A stretch of 64,000 nt of DNA from assembly GCA_030576275.1 (NCBI GenBank), contig JALIBN010000005.1, positions 1 to 64,000 of the forward strand, read 5' to 3'. The DNA is from Pseudomonadota bacterium. Lineage in GTDB: Bacteria; Pseudomonadota; Gammaproteobacteria; Nitrosococcales; Methylophagaceae. The position numbers and the translations under genes are program-made. Positions 25,137-37,543 of this stretch are shown here, one piece after another (the stretch's first letter is position 1; each line of letters opens with the position of its first letter). The notes under the pieces were generated by a model. The model did no database searches and was not told the DNA's origin. It worked only from the letters and a program-made list of their open reading frames with translations.

Positions 25137-26887
25137 CACTTGAACTGCAAGGTATCGGTGTTTCGCGAGGGATCGCCATTGGTAAGGCGCACATACTATT
25201 CCACAATCAGCCGGATGTTCGTGAGTATCTAATACCCGCCTTTGCCATTGAGGAAGAAATTGAGCGGTTTCTTGATGCCCTAACAGAGGCAAAAAAACAA
25301 CTTAAAGCCATTCGCAATCAGATCCCGGCAAATGCCCCTACCGATGTATCAGCCTTTATAGATACACACTTATTGATGCTGAATGACTCCTCGCTCTCCA
25401 AAGTGCCTGTAGACATGATTCGCTCGCGCCATTGTAATGCTGAATGGGCATTACAATTACAACGAGATGCCTTAATCAATGTTTTCAATGAAATGGATGA
25501 TCCTTATTTACGCACACGACGTGATGATGTTGATCATGTCGTTAATCGTATTCATCGCATTTTGTCTGATCAAGATGTCGCAGATCATGAAATACCCGAT
25601 GGTCGTCTGAAGGGTCATATCATCATTGCCGAAGATTTGACGCCGGCAGACACCTTACTGATGCAACATCAAGGTATAGCAGCCTTTGTTACCGAACATG
25701 GTGGTGCGACATCACACACCACTATTCTGGCACGAAGTTTGGGCATTCCGGCGATTGTCGGTGTCGGTTCAGTGCGTCGTTATATTCAGGATAATGAATT
25801 ACTGATTGTTGATGGTGAAAATGGCATGTTGCTCGCTGGTACCGATGAAATAACCGAGGCTGAATATCGGATTCGTCGCATTACATTTGATAAACATATT
25901 GCCTCACTCAGCAAGTACAAATCCCAACCCACTAAAACCCGTAATGGCAAAACCATTACCTTACTGGCTAATGCTGAATTACCTGAAGATATCTCAGCGA
26001 TTAGCAATATTGGTGCGCAAGGTATTGGGTTATACCGTACCGAATTTTTATATATGAATCGGAGCGCACCACCAGAAGAAGAAGAGCAGTTAGCGGCTTA
26101 TCGAGACGTGGTTGAAGGCATGAATAATCAACCTGTGACCATCCGAACCTTTGACTTAGGTGCCGATAAAACAGTCGATGGTGGTCGTACCTCAAGTCAA
26201 ACAGCTACTAATCCAGCGCTAGGTCTTCGCGCAATTCGGCTATGTTTAAAGTTCCCAGCCATGTTTCGTACTCAACTTCGAGCTATTTTGCGGGCATCGG
26301 CATTTGGCAAAATTAAAATCATGTTTCCAATGATTTCCAGCACACAAGAACTTGTGCAAGCAAAACACTTGTTAGAGCTGTGCAAGCAAGAGCTAGATAA
26401 CGAAGAATTAGAGTATGACCGCCATATTCAAATCGGCGCGATGATTGAGATCCCTGCCAGCGCAGTCTGTGCTGAAATGTTTGCCAAACAAGTCGATTTT
26501 TTATCTATAGGTACCAATGACCTTATTCAATATACCTTAGCCATTGACCGTATTGATGATAACGTTAACTATCTTTACGATCCCCTACATCCTGCTGTCT
26601 TAAAATTAATCAACATGACCTTAGAAGCGGGGAAAAAATACAATATTCCGGTTTCGATGTGTGGTGAGATGGCCGGTGATCCGCGTTATACGCGGCTTTT
26701 ACTTGCCATGGGTTTGGAATATTTTAGTATGCATCCCAATGCCTTATTAGTCGTCAAACAAATCATCAATGAAACTGACTTAACGCTACTACCGAGTAAT
26801 ACACTGCAAATAATGGATATGACTGATACTAGCGATGCTCAAATTTTATTGGAGCAGATCAATAGCAATAAGTTTATCGCATCATAA
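25133..26887 (+). CDS. ptsI: PTS enzyme I (phosphoenolpyruvate-protein phosphotransferase)
   Basis: First enzyme of the phosphorelay, autophosphorylated by PEP. The 584-residue product has the canonical domains: N-terminal HPr-binding region, phospho-histidine His195 in GGATSHTTILARSLGIPA, and the PEP-binding barrel with GLYRTEFLYM, MIEIPAS and VSMCGEMAGD. It has no GAF domain, so it resembles ordinary EI rather than PtsP. It overlaps the HPr gene by four bases and ends the cluster. Confidence 0.96.
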   Translation: MTLELQGIGVSRGIAIGKAHILFHNQPDVREYLIPAFAIEEEIERFLDALTEAKKQLKAIRNQIPANAPTDVSAFIDTHLLMLNDSSLSKVPVDMIRSRHCNAEWALQLQRDALINVFNEMDDPYLRTRRDDVDHVVNRIHRILSDQDVADHEIPDGRLKGHIIIAEDLTPADTLLMQHQGIAAFVTEHGGATSHTTILARSLGIPAIVGVGSVRRYIQDNELLIVDGENGMLLAGTDEITEAEYRIRRITFDKHIASLSKYKSQPTKTRNGKTITLLANAELPEDISAISNIGAQGIGLYRTEFLYMNRSAPPEEEEQLAAYRDVVEGMNNQPVTIRTFDLGADKTVDGGRTSSQTATNPALGLRAIRLCLKFPAMFRTQLRAILRASAFGKIKIMFPMISSTQELVQAKHLLELCKQELDNEELEYDRHIQIGAMIEIPASAVCAEMFAKQVDFLSIGTNDLIQYTLAIDRIDDNVNYLYDPLHPAVLKLINMTLEAGKKYNIPVSMCGEMAGDPRYTRLLLAMGLEYFSMHPNALLVVKQIINETDLTLLPSNTLQIMDMTDTSDAQILLEQINSNKFIAS

Positions 26888-26999
26888 GCATTTTTTAATC
26901 CGCCATTGCCAAAGTATTGACCAGACCACATCAAACTAATTTGCGCATAACTATTGTTAGTGGAAATATGGCGCCGTGTTTGTTCAAAACTGCGATTAA

Positions 27000-27033
27000 G
27001 ACATGTAAATGAACATTTGTTTATTTACATGTC
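27000..27033. repeat. Perfect 11-bp inverted repeat upstream of mgtE
   Basis: GACATGTAAAT at 27000-27010 and ATTTACATGTC at 27023-27033 form a perfect stem around a 12-base loop. It lies about 110 bases after ptsI and 128 bases before mgtE. There is no T-run, so an operator or a leader structure is more likely than a terminator. The rest of 26888-27160 shows nothing else that I can support. Confidence 0.5.
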
Positions 27034-27160
27034 GTCATAGCCAAAATAACACCTTGTGCAAAAGCTCACTCTATTTAACACTACACAGTGACTCGGCAAG
27101 CCGCTAGAATATGGCACTTACCAGATTTCCCCTCTGTTCGCCATATTTTGAGACTAGGTC

Positions 27161-28519
27161 ATGTCAGAGCTCGATGAACAACATGCTATTAATCTACCTC
27201 TTGAGACGCTCTCTGAAGCATTAAAGAGTGGGCGTTTTGTACGCATGCGTAGATTACTAGCAAGTCTCCATCCCGCAGAAACCGCTCATTTACTCGAATC
27301 ATTACCGCCTAACGAACGAAAAATATGTTGGCCAATAATCCCTCCTGACCTACGTGGTGAGGTTTTATCTTATATCGGTGATGATGTTCGTTCTGGTTTA
27401 ATGACCGACATGGATACTGCTGATTTGATCAGCGCTACAGAAGATCTTGATGCTGATGATGTCGCCGATATTCTGCAAGATTTACCTGAACACGTCATGC
27501 GAGAAGTATTGCGTGCCATGGACGATCAACATCGTCGCCGAATTGAAAGCATCTTGGCACATGAGGAAGATACTGCTGGTGGTTTGATGAATACTGACGT
27601 CGTCACCGTACGGTCAGATATCACACTAGAAGTAGTGTTACGTTATCTGCGCATGCTCGGTGATTTACCAGACAATACTGATAGCCTCTATGTTGTCGAT
27701 CATGAAGACAAATACCTAGGTACATTACCCTTATCTAAGGTGGTCAGTCGCAGTCGCTCCCTAACGGTGAGTAATGTGATGTCAAATCAAATAAAAGCCA
27801 TTCCAATACTCATGTCGGAATCGGATGTGGCACATCGATTTGAAAAGCATGACCTTATGTCTGCACCTGTTGTCGACAAAGATAATCATATTGTTGGTCG
27901 TATTACCATTGATGACGTGGTGGATGTTATCCGTGATGAAGCTGAACATTCCATGCTCAGCATGGCCGGCTTAGGTGAAGATGAAGATACCTTCGCGCCA
28001 GTGAAAAAAAGTATTCATCGTCGTTCATTATGGTTAGGCGTCAATTTACTCACCGCATTTTTGGCGTCATGGGTTATCGGGCTATTTGATACAACGATTG
28101 AAAAACAAGTCGCTCTTGCTATCTTAATGCCCATTGTCGCAAGTATGGGTGGTGTTGCAGGAAGCCAAACCCTCACTCTAGTTATTCGTTCGATGGCATT
28201 GGGACAACTTAATGATAAAAACCAGAGATGGTTATTACGCAAAGAACTCGCAGTGGGTGCCAGTAATGGCTTCATTTGGGCGATAGCTATCGCTATTGTA
28301 ACCATTTTTTGGTTTGGTAGTATCTCATTAGGCGTATTGATGGGTTCCGCAATTATTATCAATTTAGTTGCTGCCGCCCTCGCCGGCGTCACGATACCAA
28401 TCATGCTTAAACGCTTTGGAATCGACCCTGCGCTATCAGGTGGTGTATTACTAACCACGGTAACTGATGTTGTAGGTTTTATGGCATTCCTCGGATTTGC
28501 TACTCTATTCATTGTTTAA
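27161..28519 (+). CDS. mgtE: Magnesium transporter MgtE
   Basis: Mg2+ channel of the inner membrane. The 452-residue product has an N-terminal helical superfamily domain (about residues 15-130, including ADDVADILQDLP), tandem CBS domains (about 135-260), and five C-terminal transmembrane helices. The ion-path helix ends with GGVLLTTVTDVVGFMAFLG, typical of MgtE. Length is normal. A single gene with an inverted repeat in its upstream region. Confidence 0.95.
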   Translation: MSELDEQHAINLPLETLSEALKSGRFVRMRRLLASLHPAETAHLLESLPPNERKICWPIIPPDLRGEVLSYIGDDVRSGLMTDMDTADLISATEDLDADDVADILQDLPEHVMREVLRAMDDQHRRRIESILAHEEDTAGGLMNTDVVTVRSDITLEVVLRYLRMLGDLPDNTDSLYVVDHEDKYLGTLPLSKVVSRSRSLTVSNVMSNQIKAIPILMSESDVAHRFEKHDLMSAPVVDKDNHIVGRITIDDVVDVIRDEAEHSMLSMAGLGEDEDTFAPVKKSIHRRSLWLGVNLLTAFLASWVIGLFDTTIEKQVALAILMPIVASMGGVAGSQTLTLVIRSMALGQLNDKNQRWLLRKELAVGASNGFIWAIAIAIVTIFWFGSISLGVLMGSAIIINLVAAALAGVTIPIMLKRFGIDPALSGGVLLTTVTDVVGFMAFLGFATLFIV

Positions 28520-28540
28520 AAAAATTATTGAGACCTTTCT

Positions 28541-29632
28541 ATGTCAGGCAACAGTTTTGGAAAATTATTCACTATAACTAGTTTTGGTGAAAGTCACGGC
28601 CCCTCCATTGGCTGTATTGTTGATGGTTGCCCTCCCGGCCTAGCGTTAACCGAAGCTGATTTACAAGGCGATCTTGATCGTCGTCGGCCAGGTAAAACTC
28701 GTTATGTCACTCAACGTAAGGAGTTAGACCAAGTTAAAATTCTGTCTGGGGTATTTGAAGGCAAAACAACGGGTGCGTCTATTGGCATGATCATTGAGAA
28801 CACCGATCAACGTTCAAAAGATTACGGTAACATCATGCACCAGTTCCGTCCCGCGCATGCTGATTACACCTATCATCACAAATATGGTTTTCGTGACTAC
28901 CGTGGCGGCGGCCGATCTTCTGCTCGAGAAACGGCAATGCGTGTTGCGGCGGGCGGTATCGCAAAAAAATATCTACGCGATCGTTACGGCATCGAAATTC
29001 AGGGTTATTTAGCTCAACTTGGTCCGGTTAAGATTGAAAAGCTTGATTGGGATCATATGGAAAAAAGTGCATTTTTCTGCCCAGATCCTGATAAAGAAGA
29101 AGCAATCGAAGACTATATGAAAGCATTGAAAGGTGACTCTATCGGAGCACGGATCAATGTTATTGCTCGTAATGTACCACCAGGTCTTGGTGAACCAATT
29201 TTTGATCGTCTTGATGCTGAAATTGCCCATGCAATGATGAGCATCAATGCCGTTAAAGGCGTGGAAATTGGTGCCGGATTTGATTCGGTCACCCAAAAAG
29301 GCACGGAACACCGCGACGAAATAACACCTGAGGGTTTTTTAAGTAATAATGCCGGCGGCATACTGGGCGGAATATCGAGTGGTCAAGATATCTTAGTCAG
29401 CATGGCACTCAAGGCCACATCTAGCCTGAGTATTCCTGGTCGTAGTATTAATACTGATGGTGAAGCAGTTGAAGTCGTCACTAAAGGTCGTCATGATCCT
29501 TGTGTTGGTATTCGTGCGACGCCGATAGCCGAAGCGATGTTAGCCATCGTACTAATGGATCATATGCTACGTCACCGTGGACAAAATATGGATGTCACCA
29601 CGACTACGCCGATTATCCCCGCCCAAGCATAA
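28541..29632 (+). CDS. aroC: Chorismate synthase
   Basis: FMN-dependent last step of the shikimate pathway. The 363-residue product shows the family signatures [19 protein letters not shown] near the N-terminus, [31 protein letters not shown] around residues 105-135, and the late segment [20 protein letters not shown]. Everything expected is present. It lies 21 bases after mgtE, and a permease gene starts eight bases after its stop. Confidence 0.97.
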   Translation: MSGNSFGKLFTITSFGESHGPSIGCIVDGCPPGLALTEADLQGDLDRRRPGKTRYVTQRKELDQVKILSGVFEGKTTGASIGMIIENTDQRSKDYGNIMHQFRPAHADYTYHHKYGFRDYRGGGRSSARETAMRVAAGGIAKKYLRDRYGIEIQGYLAQLGPVKIEKLDWDHMEKSAFFCPDPDKEEAIEDYMKALKGDSIGARINVIARNVPPGLGEPIFDRLDAEIAHAMMSINAVKGVEIGAGFDSVTQKGTEHRDEITPEGFLSNNAGGILGGISSGQDILVSMALKATSSLSIPGRSINTDGEAVEVVTKGRHDPCVGIRATPIAEAMLAIVLMDHMLRHRGQNMDVTTTTPIIPAQA

Positions 29633-29639
29633 ATAAGGC

Positions 29640-30788
29640 GTGCCCTTTCAAAACAAGCCTTATTGGCGCCTCTCAGGTTTTTACTTTTTTTATTTTGCAT
29701 CCTTAGGTGTCTTACTCCCCTACTGGGGACTTTACCTGCAATGGAAAGGCTTTTCAGCCCAAGAAATAGGTGAATTCACCGCAATATTACTGGTCACTCG
29801 TGTCGTAGCACCCAATATTTGGAGTTGGATAGCAGATCATCATGGTCAGCGCATGAAGATTGTCCGTTTAGGCAGTTTAATGAGCACCATTGCCTTCGCG
29901 GCCGTATTTTTTGGCAGTAGCTATATCTGGATCGCGGGCGTGTTACTGCTTTTCAGTTTTTTTTGGAATGCCACTCTTCCTCAGTTTGAAGCGACAACCT
30001 TGCAACATCTTGGTGAACACAGTCATCACTACAGTAAGATCAGAATCTGGGGTTCAATAGGGTTTATTGTTATCGTCGTCCTCTTAGGGGCTTTACTAGA
30101 ACATTTCGATGCAAGCATCATCCCCTACACCATGCTGATTAGCTTGCTTGCAATCTGGTTAATAAGTTTGACCGTACCCGAGTCATCACCACAACATTTA
30201 AGTTTAACTCATCAGCCAATGATGACCATTTTAAAACGACCCGAAGTCCTCGCTTTTTTAGCGATTTGTTTTCTAGTTCAGCTGAGTCACGGCCCTTATT
30301 ACACGTTTTACACAATTTACTTAGAACAACATCACTACAGTAGAACACTCATAGGTCAACTCTGGGCATTAGGCGTCATTGCTGAGGTCGTTGTGTTTTT
30401 ATTTATGCATCGCTGGCTACCACGCTACGGTGTCCGCAGGGTATTATTAGTAAGCCTAATTTTGAGCTCTTTACGCTGGCTTATCATCGGGTTTTATCCT
30501 AATTCTTTAACACTATTATTGTTCGCTCAGCTACTACATGCAGCTAGTTTTGGCACGTTTCATGTGGCAGCTATCGAATGGGTTCACCATCATTTTACAG
30601 GCAAAAATCAAGGTCGCGGCCAAGGCTTATATAGCAGTATTGGTTTTGGTGCGGGAGGGGCTATTGGTAGCTTGTTTAGTGGTTATTTTTGGTTATCGCC
30701 CGGTCCAACAGCAACCTTTAGCATGGCTGCGATAGCTGCTGCACTAGCATTTATTATTTGTTTCCGCTGGTTAAAAGATGTTTATTAA
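29640..30788 (+). CDS. MFS transporter, HcaT/PPP-like
   Basis: 382-residue permease with about twelve hydrophobic helices, starting at a GTG eight bases after aroC. The N-terminal sequence FYFFYFASLGVLLPYWGLYL and the loop IADHHGQRMKIVR resemble the HcaT/3-phenylpropionate and LacY-like branch of the major facilitator superfamily. The substrate cannot be deduced; aromatic acids are only suggested by that branch and the neighbouring aroC. Confidence 0.8.
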   Translation: MPFQNKPYWRLSGFYFFYFASLGVLLPYWGLYLQWKGFSAQEIGEFTAILLVTRVVAPNIWSWIADHHGQRMKIVRLGSLMSTIAFAAVFFGSSYIWIAGVLLLFSFFWNATLPQFEATTLQHLGEHSHHYSKIRIWGSIGFIVIVVLLGALLEHFDASIIPYTMLISLLAIWLISLTVPESSPQHLSLTHQPMMTILKRPEVLAFLAICFLVQLSHGPYYTFYTIYLEQHHYSRTLIGQLWALGVIAEVVVFLFMHRWLPRYGVRRVLLVSLILSSLRWLIIGFYPNSLTLLLFAQLLHAASFGTFHVAAIEWVHHHFTGKNQGRGQGLYSSIGFGAGGAIGSLFSGYFWLSPGPTATFSMAAIAAALAFIICFRWLKDVY

Positions 30789-30884
30789 CACCTAATATTA
30801 ATTTTTTGCATTTAGTATCAGGTAAACACCTTTCCATCTGTCCAAACAATACTTATACTAGTAGTAATCTAATCATTATCATGA

Positions 30885-32282
<1,398 letters not shown>

Positions 32283-32284
32283 GC

Positions 32285-33493
32285 ATGGCCCGTTTGCGAC
32301 GTTTCCTTGATCGGATGGAGCCCTCATTTCAAAAAGGGGGCCCTTATCATAAGTATTTTGCTGTCTTTGAGATGGTGGATACTTTTCTCTACTCGCCAGC
32401 CGATACCACTCGTGGTTCTCCTCATGTGCGTGATGGCATAGATCTAAAACGAATAATGTCTTATGTCGTAATTGCGACATTCCCAGTGATTTTAATGATG
32501 CTCTGGAACACAGGTCATCAAGCAAATACTGCTATGGCTGAGATGGGTATGACTGAACTTGATGGCTGGCGAGGCTCCATCATAAGTTACTTGGGTATTG
32601 GTTTTGATCCCAATAGTCTGAGCGCCAGCATGTTTCACGGCTTACTTTATTTTTTACCCATTTACCTCACCACATTACTAGCTGGCGGAGCATTTGAGGT
32701 ATTATTTGCAGCAGTACGTAATCACGAAGTAAATGAGGGCTTCTTAGTAACCTCAATGCTATACACTTTGATTCTGCCAGCATCCACACCATTATGGCAA
32801 GTTGCTTTAGGTATCATTTTTGGTGTGGTATTAGGCAAAGAAGTATTTGGTGGTACCGGAAAAAACTTCTTAAATCCTGCCTTAACCGGTCGTGCTTTTT
32901 TGTACTTTGCCTACCCCGCTCAAATGTCAGGTGATGCAGTCTGGACCGCTATTGATGGCTATTCAGCCGCAACACCCCTAGCACTAGGTGCGGCCGGTGG
33001 TTTAGAAGCGATCACTAACGCCGGTTTTACTTGGACACAAACTTTCTTAGGTTCAATGCAAGGCTCACTCGCTGAAACTTCAGCCCTAGCGTGTTTGTTA
33101 GGAGCCGCCTTTTTACTTTATACCCGCGTTGCCTCCTATCGCATTATCTTTGGCGTATTTTTCGGCATGGTCGCGACAAGCCTATTATTTAACTGGATCG
33201 GTAGCGATACTAACCCCATGTTTGCATTACCGTGGTTTTGGCATTTAACACTTGGGGGATTCGCATTCGGCATGATCTTTATGGCAACGGATCCGGTATC
33301 AGCGGCCATGACTAATAAAGGTCGCTGGATTTATGGCGCATTAATTGGTTTTATGACGGTGTTAATCCGTGTCGTAAATCCAGCCTTCCCTGAAGGCATT
33401 ATGCTTGCCATTCTGTTTGCCAACATTTTTGCGCCACTGATTGATTATTTTGTAGTGCGTGCCAATGTTCAACGAAGATTAAAACGAAGTTAA
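32285..33493 (+). CDS. nqrB: Na+-NQR subunit B
   Basis: 402-residue membrane subunit with about ten helices that binds riboflavin and a covalent FMN. The FMN attachment motif is present as [12 protein letters not shown] with the acceptor Thr230; the usual Gly of SGAT is Ala here. [23 protein letters not shown] and [24 protein letters not shown] are further signatures. The gene starts two bases after nqrA. Confidence 0.96.
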   Translation: MARLRRFLDRMEPSFQKGGPYHKYFAVFEMVDTFLYSPADTTRGSPHVRDGIDLKRIMSYVVIATFPVILMMLWNTGHQANTAMAEMGMTELDGWRGSIISYLGIGFDPNSLSASMFHGLLYFLPIYLTTLLAGGAFEVLFAAVRNHEVNEGFLVTSMLYTLILPASTPLWQVALGIIFGVVLGKEVFGGTGKNFLNPALTGRAFLYFAYPAQMSGDAVWTAIDGYSAATPLALGAAGGLEAITNAGFTWTQTFLGSMQGSLAETSALACLLGAAFLLYTRVASYRIIFGVFFGMVATSLLFNWIGSDTNPMFALPWFWHLTLGGFAFGMIFMATDPVSAAMTNKGRWIYGALIGFMTVLIRVVNPAFPEGIMLAILFANIFAPLIDYFVVRANVQRRLKRS

Positions 33494-33498
33494 GGACT

Positions 33499-34314
33499 AT
33501 GGCAGAGACAAATAAAAATAAAGGTTTGATTGCATCGATTCTTGGCTTGCCAAACGATGACCCTAAGAAAACGATCATCGTTGCATTTCTGCTTTGTTTA
33601 GTGTGTTCAATATTAGTGTCAGCATCGGCAGTAGTGCTCAAGCCGAAACAAATTGAAAATAAGCAGGCCGACATCAAAAAGAACATCCTCGCAGTCACCG
33701 GATTACTTGATGAGTCTTCAGATGTGAACACGATTTTTGAACAGTTTGAAGTTAAAATAGTTGATCTTGAAACCGGCGAATACTCAGATATCGATCCTGA
33801 ATCTTACGACCAACGCAAAGCATCTGGCGATCCAGCTCAAAGCATCAAATTATCTCAGCAACAAGATATTGCAAATATTAGCCGCCGCGCTAATCTCGCA
33901 AAAATCTACTTGCTGAAGGAAGATGACAAGATAAAACGGCTTGTATTACCCATTCATGGCTACGGTTTATGGTCAACCCTCTATGGCTTTGTGTCGCTTG
34001 AGTCTGACTTTAACACCATTGGTGGCTTGCAGTTTTATTCTCATGCAGAAACACCAGGATTAGGCGGTGAAGTCGATAACCCAAAGTGGCGTAAGCAATG
34101 GCAGGGTAAAAAGATATTCAATGATGCAGGCGAATTAGAGATTGAAGTTATTCGTGGACATGTTGATTTTCAAGTAGAAGGCTCTGAACATAAAGTCGAT
34201 GGACTATCGGGGGCGACATTAACGAGTCGCGGCGTATCAAACCTTGTTAACTTCTGGTTAGGCGATGATGGTTTTGGTCCCTATTTGAAGAAAATGAGTG
34301 AGGCTGAGAAATAA
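33499..34314 (+). CDS. nqrC: Na+-NQR subunit C
   Basis: 271-residue subunit with one N-terminal membrane helix (about residues 24-46) and a periplasmic domain that carries covalent FMN. The flavinylation motif is intact as [13 protein letters not shown], with Thr242 as the expected acceptor. [15 protein letters not shown] and [20 protein letters not shown] are family segments. FMN attachment needs an ApbE flavin transferase, whose gene is not in this window. Confidence 0.96.
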   Translation: MAETNKNKGLIASILGLPNDDPKKTIIVAFLLCLVCSILVSASAVVLKPKQIENKQADIKKNILAVTGLLDESSDVNTIFEQFEVKIVDLETGEYSDIDPESYDQRKASGDPAQSIKLSQQQDIANISRRANLAKIYLLKEDDKIKRLVLPIHGYGLWSTLYGFVSLESDFNTIGGLQFYSHAETPGLGGEVDNPKWRKQWQGKKIFNDAGELEIEVIRGHVDFQVEGSEHKVDGLSGATLTSRGVSNLVNFWLGDDGFGPYLKKMSEAEK

Positions 34315-34316
34315 TA

Positions 34317-34979
34317 ATGGCAAACGCAATCAAATCGAGTGTAGTTGATCCACTCATTGACAATAACCCGATCACACTGCAAGTATTAGGCGTCTGTTCC
34401 GCTCTAGCGGTGACAACCAACATGACGGCAGCATTGATCATGAGTATTGCTCTTACCACCGTTACTGCATTCTCAAGTGCGATGATAAGTTCAATACGCA
34501 ATCACATTCCATCAAGTATCCGCATCATAGTGCAGATGACAATTATTGCTTCACTAGTAATCATTGTTGACCAACTATTAAAAGCCTACGCTTATGATGC
34601 AAGTAAACAGCTATCAGTCTTTGTTGGCTTAATTATCACCAACTGTATCGTATTAGGTCGTGCCGAAGCTTTCGCCATGAAAAACCCACCCGTACTCAGT
34701 TTCTTTGATGGCATCGGCAACGGTTTAGGTTATAGCTTAATCCTGATGATAGTTGCGTTCTTTAGAGAGCTACTAGGTACCGGTAAATTATTTGGTCATG
34801 TCGTCATCCCAGTTGCAAACGAGGGTGGCTGGTATATGCCAAATGGTTTAATGCTTCTACCTCCAAGTGCTTTCTTCGTAATCGGTCTAATAATATGGCT
34901 TGTTCGTAGTGTTAAGAGAGAACAAATTGAGTCGGCTGATTATCAAATTCATCAGGTTCACCGCACGGAGGTCCTATAA
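34317..34979 (+). CDS. nqrD: Na+-NQR subunit D
   Basis: 220-residue integral membrane subunit with six predicted helices. The segments [19 protein letters not shown] and [21 protein letters not shown] contain the conserved cysteines that, with those of NqrE, hold an iron centre in the membrane. Start lies two bases after nqrC, and nqrE begins directly after its stop codon. Confidence 0.96.
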   Translation: MANAIKSSVVDPLIDNNPITLQVLGVCSALAVTTNMTAALIMSIALTTVTAFSSAMISSIRNHIPSSIRIIVQMTIIASLVIIVDQLLKAYAYDASKQLSVFVGLIITNCIVLGRAEAFAMKNPPVLSFFDGIGNGLGYSLILMIVAFFRELLGTGKLFGHVVIPVANEGGWYMPNGLMLLPPSAFFVIGLIIWLVRSVKREQIESADYQIHQVHRTEVL

Positions 34980-35588
34980 ATGGAGCACTACCTAAGCCTA
35001 TTTATTAAATCTATTTTCATTGAGAACTTAGCTTTATCATTTTTCCTAGGTATGTGTACCTTTTTGGCAGTTTCTAAGAAAATTGAAACTGCCCTTGGTC
35101 TGGGCATTGCCGTAATATTAGTACAAATGATAACGGTACCAGCAAACAACATTATCTATCAGTTTTTACTTAAAGATGGTGCCTTAGCTTGGGCTGGCTA
35201 TCCTGATGTAGACCTCAGTTTCTTAGGCTTAATCAGTTACATCGGTGTAATTGCCGCCATGGTACAAATATTAGAAATGGCCATGGATAAGTTTGCACCT
35301 GCACTCTACAACGCATTGGGTATATTTCTTCCTTTGATTACGGTGAACTGTGCCATCCTCGGTGGTACATTGTTCATGGTTGAACGAGACTATAACTTAG
35401 CTGAAAGTGCTGTCTACGGAGTAGGTAGTGGTTTAGGCTGGGCAATGGCTATCACAGCAATTGCAGGTATACGTGAAAAACTTAAATATTCTGACGTACC
35501 TGATGGTCTACAAGGCCTTGGTATAACATTTATAACTGCTGGACTGATGGCGTTAGGATTTATGGCATTCTCGGGGATTCAACTGTAA
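34980..35588 (+). CDS. nqrE: Na+-NQR subunit E
   Basis: 202-residue membrane subunit with six helices, homologous to NqrD in inverted topology. [30 protein letters not shown] and [15 protein letters not shown] carry the conserved Cys residues of the intramembrane iron site. The start codon follows the nqrD stop immediately, and the last base of its stop is the first base of the nqrF start codon. Confidence 0.96.
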   Translation: MEHYLSLFIKSIFIENLALSFFLGMCTFLAVSKKIETALGLGIAVILVQMITVPANNIIYQFLLKDGALAWAGYPDVDLSFLGLISYIGVIAAMVQILEMAMDKFAPALYNALGIFLPLITVNCAILGGTLFMVERDYNLAESAVYGVGSGLGWAMAITAIAGIREKLKYSDVPDGLQGLGITFITAGLMALGFMAFSGIQL

Positions 35589-36805
35589 TGGAAATAGTAC
35601 TGGGCATCGCCCTTTTTACCATCATTATTATGGCATTGGTATTTTTGATTTTAAGCGCTCGGTCAAAACTAGTATCAACGGGTAATATCTCCATTATTAT
35701 CAATGATGAAAAAACCATAAATTGCTCTGCCGGTGGAAAATTACTCGGAGCATTAGCTGATGCCAATTTATATGTATCTTCAGCTTGTGGTGGTGGTGGC
35801 ACATGTGGCCAATGCAAGGTGAAAATATTTGAGGGTGGCGGATCAATTCTACCGACAGAAGAGTCTCATATCACTAAACGTGAAGCGGCACAGGGTGAAC
35901 GTCTATCGTGCCAAGTTGCCATTAAACAAAATATGAAAATTCAAGTGCCTGAAGAAGTATTTGGTGTAAAAAAATGGGAATGTACCGTCCGTTCGAATGA
36001 TAATGTTGCCACCTTCATCAAAGAACTTGTTTTGGAGTTGCCTTCGGGTGAGAAGCTTGATTTCAAAGCGGGTGGCTTTATTCAAATTGAATGTCCACCA
36101 CATATTAGTGAGTACAAAACCTTTGATATTGATGAAGAATATCGTGGTGATTGGGACCGTTTTGATATGTGGCGTTACACATCAACTGTAAAAGATGATG
36201 TGGTTCGTGCTTATTCTATGGCTAACTACCCCGAAGAAGAAGGCATTATCATGTTAAATGTGCGGATAGCATCTCCGCCACCTGGTGCTGATGAAATTCA
36301 ACCAGGGCAAATGTCGTCATTCATCTTCAATCTCAAGCCTGGTGACAAGGTAACTATCTCCGGGCCATTTGGTGATTTTTTTGCCAAAGATACTGATAAA
36401 GAGATGGTCTATATTGGTGGTGGTGCGGGTATGGCACCAATGCGGTCACACCTCTTTGACCATCTTCGCCGCTTACACAGCAAACGCAAAATATCATTTT
36501 GGTATGGTGCTCGAAGTGTACGTGAGATGTTTTATGTCGAAGACTTTGATACTCTGCAGGCCAATAATGATAATTTTGAGTGGCATATTGCACTATCAGA
36601 TCCTACAGAAGAGGATAATTGGACGGGTTACACTGGGTTTATTCATAATGTGTTGCTTGATAACTATCTAAAAGATCACCCCGCTCCAGAAGATTGTGAA
36701 TTTTATATATGCGGTCCACCGATGATGAACTCATCCGTCGTTAATATGTTGGAGGATCTCGGGGTAGAACGCGATAATATATTCCTTGATGATTTTGGTG
36801 GATGA
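35588..36805 (+). CDS. nqrF: Na+-NQR subunit F, NADH-oxidising
   Basis: 405-residue electron-entry subunit. It has one N-terminal membrane helix, a ferredoxin-like 2Fe-2S domain with Cys67, Cys73, Cys76 and Cys108, the FAD-binding [11 protein letters not shown] motif, and the NADH-binding [19 protein letters not shown]. The C-terminal [10 protein letters not shown] and terminal DDFGG match the family. It overlaps nqrM by four bases. Confidence 0.97.
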   Translation: MEIVLGIALFTIIIMALVFLILSARSKLVSTGNISIIINDEKTINCSAGGKLLGALADANLYVSSACGGGGTCGQCKVKIFEGGGSILPTEESHITKREAAQGERLSCQVAIKQNMKIQVPEEVFGVKKWECTVRSNDNVATFIKELVLELPSGEKLDFKAGGFIQIECPPHISEYKTFDIDEEYRGDWDRFDMWRYTSTVKDDVVRAYSMANYPEEEGIIMLNVRIASPPPGADEIQPGQMSSFIFNLKPGDKVTISGPFGDFFAKDTDKEMVYIGGGAGMAPMRSHLFDHLRRLHSKRKISFWYGARSVREMFYVEDFDTLQANNDNFEWHIALSDPTEEDNWTGYTGFIHNVLLDNYLKDHPAPEDCEFYICGPPMMNSSVVNMLEDLGVERDNIFLDDFGG

Positions 36806-37014
36806 TGAGCATTTTTATTGCTACATTTATCATCATGGCCATAGCCATCATCGGCATGGCAATAGGTGTCCTTTTGGGCCGTCCCGCCATTAAAGGAAGC
36901 TGTGGAGGGCTAAACCAGGTTGGTTTAGCAGGAAGTTGCGCCGGCGCATGTTCACCAGATGAAAAAGAAATTTGTGAGCTTAAAAAAGCCGTATTAAAAG
37001 CGAAAAAAAACTAA
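36802..37014 (+). CDS. nqrM: Na+-NQR maturation protein NqrM
   Basis: 70-residue membrane-anchored protein of the former DUF539 family, needed to place the iron centre between NqrD and NqrE. One N-terminal helix is followed by a cysteine cluster: GSCGG, GSCAGAC and EIC. It overlaps nqrF by four bases. In many genomes apbE lies between nqrF and nqrM; here it does not. Confidence 0.92.
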   Translation: MMSIFIATFIIMAIAIIGMAIGVLLGRPAIKGSCGGLNQVGLAGSCAGACSPDEKEICELKKAVLKAKKN

Positions 37015-37030
37015 ATCTCGGAGAGAAGAT

Positions 37031-37486
37031 ATGTTGGCATCACTCAAAGTAAAAGATTACATGACTGTGAACAAATGTACATTTTCCACCGATATGGACA
37101 TATTGTCAGCAATCCATCATATGCTTGAATCTAAGATCTCAGGCGCACCAGTCATTGATAATCATGGCAATATGGTTGGATTTTTATCTGAAAAAGACTG
37201 TATGAAGGTTGCTTTAAATGCAGGGTATCAACAATCGGGCGCTGCCGGTCGAGTATCTGAATTCATGAGCCATGGCGTAGATATAATCGACATTGAGACG
37301 CCAATAATAGAGGTAGCAGAGCTATTTTTAAAGGGCTCTTTTAAACTATTTCCCGTCGTCATGGATAATAGATTGGTCGGCACGATTACCCGCCAAAATA
37401 TTCTTAGTGCTTTATCCTATATTTCATCACCTGAAAGTACGCACAAACCCAGTAAACAGCCAGCAAAACAATCTGTTCATTCCTAG
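37031..37486 (+). CDS. CBS-domain pair protein
   Basis: 151-residue protein made of two CBS domains (about residues 5-60 and 75-135), including VKDYMTVNKCTFSTDMDI and KLFPVVMDNRLVGTITRQNIL. Such stand-alone CBS pairs usually bind adenine nucleotides and regulate a partner. It begins 16 bases after nqrM with a GGAGAG ribosome site, so it is probably co-transcribed with the nqr operon. The partner is unknown; a link to respiratory or energy status is inferred from the location. Confidence 0.88.
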   Translation: MLASLKVKDYMTVNKCTFSTDMDILSAIHHMLESKISGAPVIDNHGNMVGFLSEKDCMKVALNAGYQQSGAAGRVSEFMSHGVDIIDIETPIIEVAELFLKGSFKLFPVVMDNRLVGTITRQNILSALSYISSPESTHKPSKQPAKQSVHS

Positions 37487-37543
37487 TTTGTCAGATGCAT
37501 AAGGTGGCTCGTCGGCTAGCGAGGTTTTTGCAGGCATTACCAA

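Noticed and set aside
28015-28512. Long open frame antisense to mgtE.
   Set aside because: It is a shadow of the strongly biased mgtE sequence; no family features and no ribosome site.
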